A stretch of 64,000 nucleotides of DNA from NCBI RefSeq assembly GCF_947499265.1, contig NZ_CANMNK010000006.1, forward strand, positions 372,001 through 436,000, in the 5' to 3' direction. The stretch comes from an uncultured Roseobacter sp. GTDB taxonomy: Bacteria > Pseudomonadota > Alphaproteobacteria > Rhodobacterales > Rhodobacteraceae. Made by a program: the position numbers and the translations under genes. Positions 43,931-52,996 of this stretch are shown here, piece after piece (position 1 is the first letter of the stretch; each line of letters begins with the position of its first letter). The notes below the pieces were generated by a model that was given only the letters and a program-made list of their open reading frames with translations, was not told the origin of the DNA and did no database searches.

Positions 43931-44674
43931 ATGTATCTCTCCATGGACCGTAACGTGATCGCCAAAATCAGGCTTTATGTAGAGCACGCCTTGGGGCAGG
44001 GGCAATCTGTTCCAGTGTCGCGGGAGCAGGCGCATTATCTCTTTGGCGTGATGCGGCTTGGCGTCGGCGCACAGGTGTTGTTGTTCGACGGGCAAAATGG
44101 CGAGTGGCGGGCGGAGGTCGTAGAGGCCGGAAAACGCGGCGGCACATTGGTGGTTTCGGAGCAGACCAAGCCGCTGCAGATGCCGCCCGATCTGTGGCTG
44201 ATCTTTGCGCCGATCAAGAAGGCACGCACTGATTTCATTGTGGAAAAATCTGTCGAAATGGGTGTGTCGCGTATTCTGCCGGTGCAGACCGATTTCACCA
44301 ACGCGGGCCGCATCCAGCGGGACCGGTTGCAGGCCCATGCGGTGGAGGCTGCGGAGCAATGCGGGGCCAGCTATGTGCCCGATGTTGCGGAGATGGTGCG
44401 CCTTGATCGGTTGCTGGCGGATTGGGACAAATCCCGCCAGATCATGTTTTGCGACGAAGCAAAGGTGGCCTCAAAGCCCACCTTACCGGCGTTGGCGAGC
44501 CCCTGGGCGGTTCTGATTGGGCCCGAAGGCGGGTTTTCTCCGGCGGAGCGTGACCGGTTGCAACGATTGACGCATGCTCATCCCGTATCATTGGGCCCCA
44601 GGATTCTACGCGCCGATACGGCGGCGGTGGCGGCGCTGACACTCTGGCAACATCAGTTGGGGGACTGGCAGTGA
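43931..44674 (+). CDS. rsmE: 16S rRNA (uracil1498-N3)-methyltransferase
   Basis: SPOUT-family RNA methyltransferase of 247 residues. N-terminal PUA-like part (KIRLYVEHALGQG, SREQAHYLFGVMR), then the trefoil-knot domain with IFAPIKKARTDFIVEKSVEMGVSRILPV, the SAM-binding IGPEGGFSPAERD and LGPRILRADTAAVAAL. The ATG at 43931 has GAGG upstream; ATG 43943 is an alternative start. Its stop overlaps the next gene (GTGA). Confidence 0.95.
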   Translation: MYLSMDRNVIAKIRLYVEHALGQGQSVPVSREQAHYLFGVMRLGVGAQVLLFDGQNGEWRAEVVEAGKRGGTLVVSEQTKPLQMPPDLWLIFAPIKKARTDFIVEKSVEMGVSRILPVQTDFTNAGRIQRDRLQAHAVEAAEQCGASYVPDVAEMVRLDRLLADWDKSRQIMFCDEAKVASKPTLPALASPWAVLIGPEGGFSPAERDRLQRLTHAHPVSLGPRILRADTAAVAALTLWQHQLGDWQ

Positions 44675-45192
44675 TACGCCCGGAGGCCAAAGCGCAGCTT
44701 TTGCGCTGGCGAGAAGCCCTGGCGGGCTTAGGTCTGGCCGGGCTCGGGACATGGTGGCTCATAGGCCCCGGGCGGTTGTTGATCCTGCCTGCCATCGGGT
44801 TGGTGATCGCGGGACTGGGGCTGATTTGGGTGGGCGTCCAACGCGCACGGTTCAGAAGCAGCGGCGATGGTCCGGGCGTAGTGCGCGTCGATGAGGGGCA
44901 GATCACCTATTTCGGTCCGCTCACAGGCGGCGCTGTCGCGCTGCGAGAGATGTCACAGCTCACGCTCGACAAGGCGCTTTACCCGGCCCATTGGCGTTTG
45001 CAGCAGCCCGGTCAGCCGGAATTGCTGATCCCGGTGACCGCAGAAGGGGCCGACGCCCTTTTTGATGCCTTTGCGACGCTTGCGGGCTTGCGCACGGAAC
45101 GGATGCTGCACGCGTTGCACGAGGAGGGCAAACACCAGATCGTGATCTGGCAGCGCGCCTCCGCGAAAAATGCACACCTTTCTCTGCATTGA
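44671..45192 (+). CDS. Conserved membrane protein of unknown function (173 aa)
   Basis: GTG start overlapping the rsmE stop. Two adjacent hydrophobic helices (about 17-32 and 37-56: GLGLAGLGTWWLIGPGRL, LPAIGLVIAGLGLIWVGV) are followed by a PH-like soluble domain (about 65-165: VVRVDEGQITYFGPLTGGAVAL, ALYPAHWRLQQPGQPELLIPVTAEG). No catalytic motif. Position between rsmE and gshA is typical of roseobacters as I recall. Function unknown. Confidence 0.75.
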   Translation: MIRPEAKAQLLRWREALAGLGLAGLGTWWLIGPGRLLILPAIGLVIAGLGLIWVGVQRARFRSSGDGPGVVRVDEGQITYFGPLTGGAVALREMSQLTLDKALYPAHWRLQQPGQPELLIPVTAEGADALFDAFATLAGLRTERMLHALHEEGKHQIVIWQRASAKNAHLSLH

Positions 45193-45259
45193 CACCCTGG
45201 AAAAATCATCCCATCCCTGACGGTTCAAACGCATCAGTTGAACGAACGGAGCCTCCGAT

Positions 45260-46630
45260 ATGTCCATTCCCCAGTCCGGCGGCGGTCCGATCACATCCCA
45301 TGACCAGCTGGCGCAATATCTCGCCGACGGATGCAAGCCGAAAGACCAATGGCGTATTGGCACGGAGCACGAGAAATTCGGATATTGCAAAGACACCCTG
45401 AAACCGCTGCCCTATGAGGGGGAGCGCTCCATCCGGGTGATGCTCGAAGGGCTGCGGGACATGCACGGCTGGTCGCCGGTGACCGAGGGCGGGCTGCTGA
45501 TCGGGCTGGAAAAGGATGGTGCCAACATCAGCCTGGAACCGGGCGGGCAGCTGGAACTCAGCGGTGGGCCGCTGGAGACGATCCACGAGACCTGCGACGA
45601 GGTGAACACCCATCTGCGCGAAGTTCAGGACGTGGCCGACAAGATCGGGGCGGGGTTCATCGGGCTGGGGGCCGCGCCGATCTGGACCCATGACGACATG
45701 GATTTGATGCCCAAGGGCCGCTACAAGCTGATGAACGAATACATGACCAAAGTGGGCACGATGGGCCGGGTCATGATGCGCCGCACCTGCACGGTTCAGG
45801 TCAACCTCGATTTCGCCTCCGAGGCGGATATGGTCAAGAAGATGCGCGTGGCGCTCGCCCTGCAACCCATCGCCACCGCGCTTTTTGCGAATTCTCCCTT
45901 CTTTGAGGGCAAGGTGAATGGCCACAAATCCTGGCGGTCCCGCGTCTGGCGCGATCTTGATGCAGCCCGCACGGGCACGTTGCCTTTCGTCTTCAAAGAC
46001 GGCATGGGGTTCGAGGCCTGGGTCCAATACGCGCTGGATGTGCCGATGTATTTTGTCTATCGCGATGGCAAATACATTGACGCGCTGGGCATGTCGTTTC
46101 GAGACTTCCTCAAGGGCCAGTTGCCCGCGCTGCCCGGGGAAATCCCGACCCTTTCGGACTGGGCGGACCATCTCACCACCGCTTTCCCCGAGGCGCGCAC
46201 CAAGAAATACATCGAAATGCGCGGGGCCGATGGTGGTCCGTGGCGCAGGCTTTGTGCGCTGCCCGCCTTCTGGGTGGGCATGATGTATGATGAAACTGCG
46301 CTTGATGCCGCCTGGGACATCGCCAAGACCTGGGATGCTGAGACCCGCGAAGGGCTGCGCGTGGCCGCCTCTGTGGACGGGCTGCAAGCGGAAGTGAACG
46401 GCATCAAGATGCACGACATTGCGCGCGAAGCCGTGGCGATCAGTCACGCAGGCCTCAAGGCGCGCGCCCGTCCCGGCGCGGGCGGCATGGTGCCTGACGA
46501 GACGCATTTCCTGAACGCGCTGCATGAGAGCATCGAGACCGGTAAAGCGCCCGCAGATGAGCTGCTCGACCACTACCACGGCGACTGGAACGGTGATCTC
46601 ACACGGATTTACGCGGAATACTCGTATTGA
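45260..46630 (+). CDS. gshA: Glutamate-cysteine ligase (plant/alphaproteobacterial type)
   Basis: First enzyme of glutathione synthesis, 456 residues, joining glutamate and cysteine with ATP. Class-2-like GshA markers: RIGTEHEKFGY (about 33-43), LEKDGANISLEPGGQLELSGGPLETIHETC, MRRTCTVQVNLDF and FEAWVQYALDVPMYF. GGAG ribosome site. The glutathione it makes is a potential substrate for the GGT at 1159-2754. Confidence 0.95.
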   Translation: MSIPQSGGGPITSHDQLAQYLADGCKPKDQWRIGTEHEKFGYCKDTLKPLPYEGERSIRVMLEGLRDMHGWSPVTEGGLLIGLEKDGANISLEPGGQLELSGGPLETIHETCDEVNTHLREVQDVADKIGAGFIGLGAAPIWTHDDMDLMPKGRYKLMNEYMTKVGTMGRVMMRRTCTVQVNLDFASEADMVKKMRVALALQPIATALFANSPFFEGKVNGHKSWRSRVWRDLDAARTGTLPFVFKDGMGFEAWVQYALDVPMYFVYRDGKYIDALGMSFRDFLKGQLPALPGEIPTLSDWADHLTTAFPEARTKKYIEMRGADGGPWRRLCALPAFWVGMMYDETALDAAWDIAKTWDAETREGLRVAASVDGLQAEVNGIKMHDIAREAVAISHAGLKARARPGAGGMVPDETHFLNALHESIETGKAPADELLDHYHGDWNGDLTRIYAEYSY

Positions 46631-46682
46631 TGTCTCGCAGGCGGCCTGTGACCACCTTTAGCAACGCTGACCTTGCTGCTGT

Positions 46683-47147
46683 CTAGAATTTACCGACAAG
46701 CGGCGATCCGTCAGTCCGCGTGAAGGTTGCCCCGTGTTTGTCATGCCGTTTGATCACATCGTGATCGGGATAATGGACCGCGCCTGCTTCGGCCCGCGTG
46801 CCCAGAACCAGCATCACTGCGTCCCCTGCCGAACGGTTTTCCAGACAATGGGCTGTCGGTTCACCGGCCTTCCATCCTGCAGCGTCCCCCGCGTTGAGGA
46901 TGGTTTCCTCATCTTCAATCAGCACGAGTTCTCCCGATATCAAATAGATCAACTCGTCTTCGGTCTCGTGCCAATGGCGATGCGATGATCGCGAACCGGG
47001 AGGAAGCCGCTCCAGCCGTACACCGACCTGGGTCAATCCCACAGCATCGCCCAGATGAATTTCTGCATAAGGGCCATCATCCTGCCCGGAGATCGGATTT
47101 GGCGCGCCGTCGTGCTCGGACCATTCACGGCCAGTGATCTTCGGCAT
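46683..47147 (-). CDS. Cupin-domain protein
   Basis: Single-domain cupin of 154 residues. Motif 1 is GSRSSHRHWHETEDELIYLISGELVLIEDEE (metal ligands in HRHWHETEDE) and motif 2 is in GWKAGEPTAHCLEN. C-terminal YPDHDVIKRHDKHG resembles cupins often annotated as transcriptional regulator or mannose-6-phosphate isomerase-like. No DNA-binding domain. Function unknown. Confidence 0.85.
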   Translation of the reverse strand: MPKITGREWSEHDGAPNPISGQDDGPYAEIHLGDAVGLTQVGVRLERLPPGSRSSHRHWHETEDELIYLISGELVLIEDEETILNAGDAAGWKAGEPTAHCLENRSAGDAVMLVLGTRAEAGAVHYPDHDVIKRHDKHGATFTRTDGSPLVGKF

Positions 47148-47287
47148 AGCGTCATTTGCTCCACATATGATTTGTGAACATAGCTTACCAAACACCGCCT
47201 GCGTGGTCATCAAGGCGCAGAACGGATCGGCGCCTGCCCGCAGAGATATTGGGGCGATGGCAGTATTGTTGAGACTGTTCACAGGAA

Positions 47288-47320
47288 CGAAAAAGCCCCG
47301 GAAGGTACTCCGGGGCTTTC
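47288..47320 (-). terminator. Factor-independent terminator after the BMP binding protein gene
   Basis: Arms AGCCCCGGA and TCCGGGGCT pair perfectly around a short loop. Read on the minus strand it is followed by TTTTT, so it ends the BMP transporter transcript; read on the plus strand it has only TTTCC after it. Confidence 0.85.
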
Positions 47321-47342
47321 CTATTTTCGCTGTGGTGGCAGT

Positions 47343-48422
47343 TTACTGCGGGATTTCGCCCGTCAGACCTTCGACGTAGAAGTTCATGCCCGCGAGCGTG
47401 CCGTCATCGGCCACCTCACCATCTGCCAGCCAGTCGCTGCCGTCCTGCTTTTTCAGCGGGCCGGTGAAGGGATGATAGGAGCCATCGGCAATCGCGGCCT
47501 TCATCGCCAGCGCTTCCTCTTTCACATCCGCTGGCACCGCGTCGGAAATCTCGCCAATGGCTACCATGCCAGCGCCGATGCCGTCCCAGGTGTCGGTGCT
47601 TTCCCAGGTGCCGTCGATCACCGCCTGCGTGCGCGCGATGTAGTAGGGCGCCCAGTCATCGATGATCGAGGAGACGCGCGGGAAAGGCGCGTATTGGCCC
47701 ATGTCGGAGGCCTGACCGAATGTCACCACATTGCCCGCTTCCTGAGCAGCGGCCTGTGGCGCAGTGGAATCAGTGTGCTGCAACACCACGTCGGCACCTT
47801 GTTCGATCAACGCGCGGGCCGCATCAGCTTCTTTGGCCGGATCGAACCAAGTGTAGGCCCAAATGATCTTGAACTCGACATCTGGGTTGACCTTGGCCGC
47901 GTGGATATAGGCGGCGTTGATCCCCCGGATCACTTCCGGGATCGGGTAGGAGGCGATGTAGCCGATGATGTTGGACTTGGTCATCTTGCCCGCGATGTGG
48001 CCCTGAATGGCGCGTCCCTCATAGAAGCGTGCCGAATAGGTCGAGACATTGTCGGAGCGCTTGTAGCCCGTCGCGTGTTCGAATTTCACATCCGGGAATT
48101 TCGCGGCGATGTTGATCGTCGGGTCCATGTAGCCAAAGGAGGTGGTGAAGATCAGGTCGGCCCCATCGAGCGCCATCTGAGTCATCACGCGCTCGCTGTC
48201 CGGGCCTTCGGCGACGTTCTCGACGTAGACGGTTTCGACCGCATCGCCCAAGGCTTCTTCAACCGCCAGACGGCCCTTGTTGTGTTCATATGTCCAGCCG
48301 CCGTCGCCGATTGGGCCGACAAAGACGAAGCCGACTTTGGTCTTCTCATGGCCATCCGCATAGGCGCCAGCGGCCAAGCCGAGTGCCACCGCGGCACTGG
48401 CCAGAAGGGTTTTGATTTTCAT
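47343..48422 (-). CDS. BMP-family ABC transporter substrate-binding protein
   Basis: Periplasmic binding protein of 359 residues, PnrA-like, with a Sec signal peptide (MKIKTLLASAAVALGLAAGAYA). Family segments: GFVFVGPIGDGGWTYEHNKG, FTTSFGYMDPTINIA, SYPIPEVIRGINAAYIHA, WFDPAKEADAARALIEQGADVVLQHTDSTAP. The start at 48422 gives a standard signal; the frame extends upstream without a signal sequence. Together with two permeases and a double ATPase it forms an importer, probably for purines or nucleosides given the adjacent xdhABC. Confidence 0.94.
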   Translation of the reverse strand: MKIKTLLASAAVALGLAAGAYADGHEKTKVGFVFVGPIGDGGWTYEHNKGRLAVEEALGDAVETVYVENVAEGPDSERVMTQMALDGADLIFTTSFGYMDPTINIAAKFPDVKFEHATGYKRSDNVSTYSARFYEGRAIQGHIAGKMTKSNIIGYIASYPIPEVIRGINAAYIHAAKVNPDVEFKIIWAYTWFDPAKEADAARALIEQGADVVLQHTDSTAPQAAAQEAGNVVTFGQASDMGQYAPFPRVSSIIDDWAPYYIARTQAVIDGTWESTDTWDGIGAGMVAIGEISDAVPADVKEEALAMKAAIADGSYHPFTGPLKKQDGSDWLADGEVADDGTLAGMNFYVEGLTGEIPQ

Positions 48423-48474
48423 TTCAGGTCTTCCCCATGTTGAGCCGCCCCTTAACTGAGGCGTTGATTGGCCC

Positions 48475-49395
48475 CTAGTGAGAGGCGTGGAACGTTCGGC
48501 CCAGAGAGCCGGGTGCAGCACTCTTGTCTGCAGATAAGACGACGAGCACAATGATCGTTATGACATACGGCGACATTGCCAGATATTCCACCGGAATGGC
48601 AACGCCAGCGCCTTGCAGATTCAGTTGCAATTGTGTGATCCCGCCAAAAAGATAGGCACCCAGCAGCACGCGCCAGGGCTTCCAACTGGCGAAAACCACC
48701 AGTGCGAGAGCAATCCAGCCGACACCTGCGGTCATCCCTTCGGTCCATTGCGGGACGCGAATGAGGCTGATGTAGGCACCGCCCATGCCCGCACAGGCCC
48801 CACCAAACATGATCGCCAGCGTCCGGATGCGCACAACCTTGTATCCCAACGCATGGGCCGCATCGTGATTTTCACCCACCGCGCGCAGGACCAGACCGGC
48901 GCGGGTGAATTTCAGGACCGCCCAGACCATGGCGACCAGCAGCAGGCCGAAATACAAAATGGGATCATGCGAAAACAGGATGGGGCCGATCACGGGAATA
49001 TCCGCCAAGGGACCGAAATTGAAATCGGCCATGCGCGGGGGTTTGATCCCCACATACCCCTGGCCCAGAAGGGCGGACAGTCCCAGCCCAAAAAGAGTGA
49101 GCGCAAGCCCTGACGCGACCTGATTGGCCAGTGTGATCTGCGTGAGAAAGGCGAAAAGCAGGCTCAGCACGGCACCGCCCAGGGCGGCAGCGATAAAGCC
49201 CGTGAGCGGCGAGCCGGTTTCCACCGCAATCGCAAAGCCGCAAATGGCGCCGAGGATCATCATCCCCTCGACCCCAAGGTTCAGCACGCCCGCGCGTTCC
49301 ACTACCAATTCGCCGGTCGCCGCCAACAGAATGGGCGTGGCCGCGCTCATCAAAGCAGCGATCAGCAGGATCGGATTGATCACGGACAGATCCAT
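48475..49395 (-). CDS. BMP-type ABC transporter permease (second subunit)
   Basis: Membrane subunit of 306 residues in the BPD_transp_2 family, eight or nine helices. The ATPase-interaction region is in GLVLRAVGENHDAAHALGYKVVRIR, and AVRA/VGE-type EAA motif residues are kept. Paralog of the other permease gene, which it overlaps by one base. Belongs with the BMP binding protein and the ATPase. Confidence 0.93.
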   Translation of the reverse strand: MDLSVINPILLIAALMSAATPILLAATGELVVERAGVLNLGVEGMMILGAICGFAIAVETGSPLTGFIAAALGGAVLSLLFAFLTQITLANQVASGLALTLFGLGLSALLGQGYVGIKPPRMADFNFGPLADIPVIGPILFSHDPILYFGLLLVAMVWAVLKFTRAGLVLRAVGENHDAAHALGYKVVRIRTLAIMFGGACAGMGGAYISLIRVPQWTEGMTAGVGWIALALVVFASWKPWRVLLGAYLFGGITQLQLNLQGAGVAIPVEYLAMSPYVITIIVLVVLSADKSAAPGSLGRTFHASH

Positions 49396-50477
49396 TACGC
49401 TGCCTCCGTCCGGCCGAACTGCAGCCGGTAGTTGGTAAAAAGATCGAGCGCCAGAAGAAAAAACAACAGCATGCCCTGAAACACCTGAATGGCGGCGGCG
49501 GGCAGGCCAAGCTGGCTCTGTGCGATGTCGCCGCCAATGTAGGTCAGCGCCATCAGCAACCCGGCCAGCACGATGCCAATGGGATGCAACCGACCCAGAA
49601 AGGCTACGATGATCGCGGTAAAACCATATCCGACATTGAAATCGATGCTGACCTGACCCGCCGGACCTGAAACCTCAAACAGCCCGGCAAGACCTGCAAG
49701 CATGCCCGAGGTGCCCAGACAAAAGAGCAGCAGGCGACTGGGGTTCACACCGGAAAAACGCGCGGCGCGTGGCGCTTCTCCGGTGACGCGAACCGCGAAC
49801 CCAAGCCGGTGCCGCGCCAGGAGGACATAAGCGAAAATCACGGCGATCAGGGCGGCCACCACCCCCCAATGCATGCCCGATCCAGCGATGATCTCGGCAT
49901 TATGCGCGGACGCATATTGTTGCAGGTTGCGACTGCCGGGAAACCCAAAACCTTCGGGGTTTTTCAATAACCCCAATGACATGGAGGCCAGAAACTGCTC
50001 CGCCACATAGACCAGCATCAGGGAGACCAGGATTTCGTTGGTGCCGAATTTAACCTTCAGAAGCGCCGGGATCATCGCCCAGGCCCACCCGCCAAAGGCG
50101 CCTGCCAGAACCATCGCAGGAAAGATCAGCACGCTTTCCGTTGGATAAAACGCCAGCCCCATGCCCGCACCGAAAAGCGCGCCCATGATATATTGTCCTT
50201 CGGCCCCGATGTTCCAGATGCCCGCTTTGAACCCAAGGCTCAGCCCAATCGCAATCAACACCAGCGGCGCCCCTTTGATCAGCAATTGGGGGCGGTAATA
50301 AAACGCAAACTCACCAAACAGGGGCTCCCAGAAAATCGTCATGATCGACTGCACCGGGTCCTTGCCGAGCGCCGCAAACAACAGCCCGCCAAACAGAAAT
50401 GTCGCCAAAACCGCCAGCAGAGGCGTGACATACGCAAAAAACCGGCTCGGCTGCGGCCGCTTCTCCAACCGGATCAT
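49395..50477 (-). CDS. BMP-type ABC transporter permease (first subunit)
   Basis: Membrane subunit of 360 residues. Contact region HRLGFAVRVTGEAPRAARFSGVNPSRLLL, typical of nucleoside-type permeases; GFKAGIWNIGAEGQYIMGALFGAG is a family hallmark. The gap to the ATPase gene upstream holds a copy of the 37-bp repeat (50489-50525), and no clear ribosome site is left in front of this ATG. Confidence 0.93.
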   Translation of the reverse strand: MIRLEKRPQPSRFFAYVTPLLAVLATFLFGGLLFAALGKDPVQSIMTIFWEPLFGEFAFYYRPQLLIKGAPLVLIAIGLSLGFKAGIWNIGAEGQYIMGALFGAGMGLAFYPTESVLIFPAMVLAGAFGGWAWAMIPALLKVKFGTNEILVSLMLVYVAEQFLASMSLGLLKNPEGFGFPGSRNLQQYASAHNAEIIAGSGMHWGVVAALIAVIFAYVLLARHRLGFAVRVTGEAPRAARFSGVNPSRLLLFCLGTSGMLAGLAGLFEVSGPAGQVSIDFNVGYGFTAIIVAFLGRLHPIGIVLAGLLMALTYIGGDIAQSQLGLPAAAIQVFQGMLLFFLLALDLFTNYRLQFGRTEAA

Positions 50478-50488
50478 GAGATTGGCCC

Positions 50489-50525
50489 GCGTTTCTTCTG
50501 GCCGGAAATATCCTCGCCGAAGGCA
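50489..50525. repeat. 37-bp exact repeat, intergenic copy
   Basis: Identical over 37 bp to 54130-54166 inside xdhB, in the same orientation relative to transcription. Core on the minus strand: GGCGAGGATATTTCCGGCCA. It occupies most of the 72-bp gap between the ATPase and permease genes. Similar GC-box/ATATTT/GGCCAGAA extragenic motifs are, to my recollection, common in roseobacter genomes. Confidence 0.9.
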
Positions 50526-50549
50526 AGAAAACTCTTTTGGTGCAACAGG

Positions 50550-52064
50550 CTACACATGCGCCACCTCCATCCCATGTGCGCCCCCCATCAGCAGGCCAAT
50601 CTCTTCCACCGTAAGCCCATCCGTGCTGCGAGGTTCCGACAACCGCCCTTCGTTGAGCGCAGCAAAGCGGTCGGAGATTTCCATCAACTCGTCGAGATCC
50701 TGACTGATCACGATCACCGCGGCCCCATCGGTCGCCAGATCCAGCAGCGCCTGACGAATGGCCGCAGCAGCAGACGCATCCACCCCCCAGGTCGGTTGGT
50801 TGACCACCAGCACCTCCGGGCGCTGCAACACTTCCCGCCCGATCACGAATTTCTGCAGGTTACCGCCGGACAGCGAACGCGCCGCATTCCCCGCGCCGGG
50901 CGTGCGCACATCGAAGGTTTCGATGATCCTCTCGGCAAACCCGCGCGCGGCGGGCCAATTGAGAAACCCTTTCTTTTCAAGCTGCTCGCGCGCGGCACCG
51001 GTCAGCATTGCGTTTTCGGTCAACGACATGTCAGGGGCCGCAGCGTGTCCCAACCGCTCCTCTGGCGCAGCCAGCAGACCGGCAATTCGGCGCGCATTGG
51101 GACCCAAAGCGCCGATGTCCACGCCCTTCAGATGAACCATACCTTCAGGCGCGCGCATTTCGCCCGACAGGGCGGCAAGCAATTCATCTTGACCATTGCC
51201 CGCAACCCCGCCGATGCCCAGCACCTCGCCCTTGCGCAGGGACACGGAGATATCGCGCAACGGCATGCCGAAGGCCGAGGGCGAAGGCCGGGACAACCCG
51301 CGCAATTCCAGCAGCGTGTCGCCCAGAGTGACGCTGGGGCGGGAAGGTGTGCTCAGCACCTTGCCCACCATCATCTCGGCCATTTCCCGTGCCGTCGTGT
51401 CGCGCGGAATACATTCCCCAACAACCTTTCCCAATCGCAGAATGGTCGCGGCATCGCAGAGCGCACGGATTTCCTCAAGCTTATGAGAAATATACAGAAT
51501 TGCGGTGCCCTCTGCACTGAGCTTGCGCAGTGTTTCAAACAGAATTTCCACCTCCTGCGGGGTCAGAACGGAGGTTGGTTCATCCATGATCAACAGCTTG
51601 GGATCCTGCAGCAGACACCGAATGATCTCGACCCGCTGGCGCTCACCCGCGGACAGATCGCCGACGATCCGGTCGGGCGCAAGCGGCAGCCCGTAAGTGT
51701 CGGACACCTTTCTGATCTGTTCGGAGAGGGCGCGCAGTTTCGGCGCATTCTCCATGCCCAGGGCGATGTTTTCCGCAACACTCAGGGCGTCAAAGAGCGA
51801 AAAATGCTGAAACACCATGCCGACACCGGCAGCCCGCGCGGCGCGGGGCTCGAGCGGTGCATAGGGCGCGCCGTGCATCTGCATCGTCCCCTGGTCCGGT
51901 TTCACCAACCCGTAGATCATTTTCACCAGGGTCGATTTCCCCGCGCCATTTTCACCCAGCAGGGCGTGGACTTCCCCCGGTGCAATCGAGAGCGACACGG
52001 TGTCATTGGCCACGACGCCCGGGTAGGCTTTGGTCAGCCCATCCAGAGCCAGTAGGGCAGTCAT
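50550..52064 (-). CDS. BMP-type ABC transporter ATP-binding protein (two nucleotide-binding domains)
   Basis: Sugar/nucleoside-type double ATPase of 504 residues. First domain: Walker A GENGAGKST, signature LSAGERQRVEIIRCL, Walker B LLIMDEPTSVLTP. Second domain: degenerate Walker A GVAGNGQDELL, signature LSGGNLQKFVIGREV and VLVVNQPTWGVD, in which the Walker B glutamate region is altered as usual for this family. Starts at 52064 with an ATGA overlap to xdhC, linking transporter and xanthine dehydrogenase expression. Confidence 0.94.
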   Translation of the reverse strand: MTALLALDGLTKAYPGVVANDTVSLSIAPGEVHALLGENGAGKSTLVKMIYGLVKPDQGTMQMHGAPYAPLEPRAARAAGVGMVFQHFSLFDALSVAENIALGMENAPKLRALSEQIRKVSDTYGLPLAPDRIVGDLSAGERQRVEIIRCLLQDPKLLIMDEPTSVLTPQEVEILFETLRKLSAEGTAILYISHKLEEIRALCDAATILRLGKVVGECIPRDTTAREMAEMMVGKVLSTPSRPSVTLGDTLLELRGLSRPSPSAFGMPLRDISVSLRKGEVLGIGGVAGNGQDELLAALSGEMRAPEGMVHLKGVDIGALGPNARRIAGLLAAPEERLGHAAAPDMSLTENAMLTGAAREQLEKKGFLNWPAARGFAERIIETFDVRTPGAGNAARSLSGGNLQKFVIGREVLQRPEVLVVNQPTWGVDASAAAAIRQALLDLATDGAAVIVISQDLDELMEISDRFAALNEGRLSEPRSTDGLTVEEIGLLMGGAHGMEVAHV

Positions 52065-52996
52065 GCGCGCGTCTCCCATGCGGTGGTTTTTGCTTGCCGG
52101 GCCGCTATTAGCTCGGAGGCGACGCCAATGGCAATCGCATGCGGATGCTTACCCAACTCCGGTCGTCCGATCGGGCAGGTGATCCGGGCGATCTGGTCAG
52201 GCCCATGCCCCAGGTCGCGCAGTCGATTGCGAAACCGCGCCCACTTCGTCGCAGACCCTATCAGGCCTGCAAAGGCGAACCCATGCCCCAGCAATCGGTG
52301 GCACAGCTCCAGATCCAGCGCATGTGAAAACGTAACAATCAAATGCTCCGCATCATGTGGTGCATAGGGTATCAGATCTGCGGGTTGTCGGGCGCAAAGC
52401 TGCGTCACGCCATCGGGCATGTCGGCTGGAAACCGTTCGGATTGCGTGTCCACCCAGGTGATCTGAACATCCGGAAGCGGGTGCAAAACAGCAATCAATG
52501 CCCGCCCCACATGCCCCGCTCCCCAAATCCAGATCGCGCGCGTGGGCTGGCTGATGGGCTCCACCACCCAACCATCGCGATATGTCGGTACGGGTCGCTG
52601 GCCCCTGTTGCGCAACTGGCTGCGTGCCCGTGTGACGCTGAGCGGTTCCGGCCCCTTGCCGCGGGCGATCATGTCCTGCGGCAGCGCCTGCGCGCGCGTC
52701 AAATCATAGTACTCCGTCAGCATTTCCACCGCACCCCCGCAACATTGACCCATGTCAGGGCCAAGTGCGTGGCGTGTTACCGCATCCGCGCCGGTTTCCA
52801 GCTGCCTGCGCGCTGCCTGCGTCAAGGCGTGCTCCAATGCACCTCCGCCAACTGTGCCGGATTGTCCATCGCGCCACACCAGCATGGACGCCCCCACCTC
52901 GCGCGGCGCGGAGCCTTTGACGCTGGCGACCACCACACGCGCCACCCTGCCATGCGCCCGGCAGGCCTCGATCAATGCAGCGCGGTCAAAAGACAT
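52061..52996 (-). CDS. xdhC: Xanthine dehydrogenase accessory protein XdhC
   Basis: Cofactor-insertion chaperone of 311 residues that binds and sulfurates the molybdenum cofactor for XdhB. N-terminal XdhC/CoxI domain (GRVARVVVASVKGSAPREVGASMLVW, GPDMGQCCGGAVEML) and a C-terminal Rossmann domain (IWIWGAGHVGRALI, FAGLIGSATKWARF). Overlaps xdhB by one base and the ATPase gene by four. Confidence 0.95.
   Translation of the reverse strand: MSFDRAALIEACRAHGRVARVVVASVKGSAPREVGASMLVWRDGQSGTVGGGALEHALTQAARRQLETGADAVTRHALGPDMGQCCGGAVEMLTEYYDLTRAQALPQDMIARGKGPEPLSVTRARSQLRNRGQRPVPTYRDGWVVEPISQPTRAIWIWGAGHVGRALIAVLHPLPDVQITWVDTQSERFPADMPDGVTQLCARQPADLIPYAPHDAEHLIVTFSHALDLELCHRLLGHGFAFAGLIGSATKWARFRNRLRDLGHGPDQIARITCPIGRPELGKHPHAIAIGVASELIAARQAKTTAWETRA

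Noticed and set aside
42968-44359. Long N-terminal extension of UbiA
   Set aside because: The extra 143 codons are antisense to rsmE and unlike any UbiA; the family start is the ATG at 43930.
45206-46579. 457-codon open frame on the minus strand
   Set aside because: Antisense to gshA, no domain and no ribosome site.
50193-52055. 620-codon open frame on the plus strand
   Set aside because: Shadow of the BMP permease and ATPase genes, whose motifs are intact; the frame is Arg/Gln/His-rich without any recognisable family.
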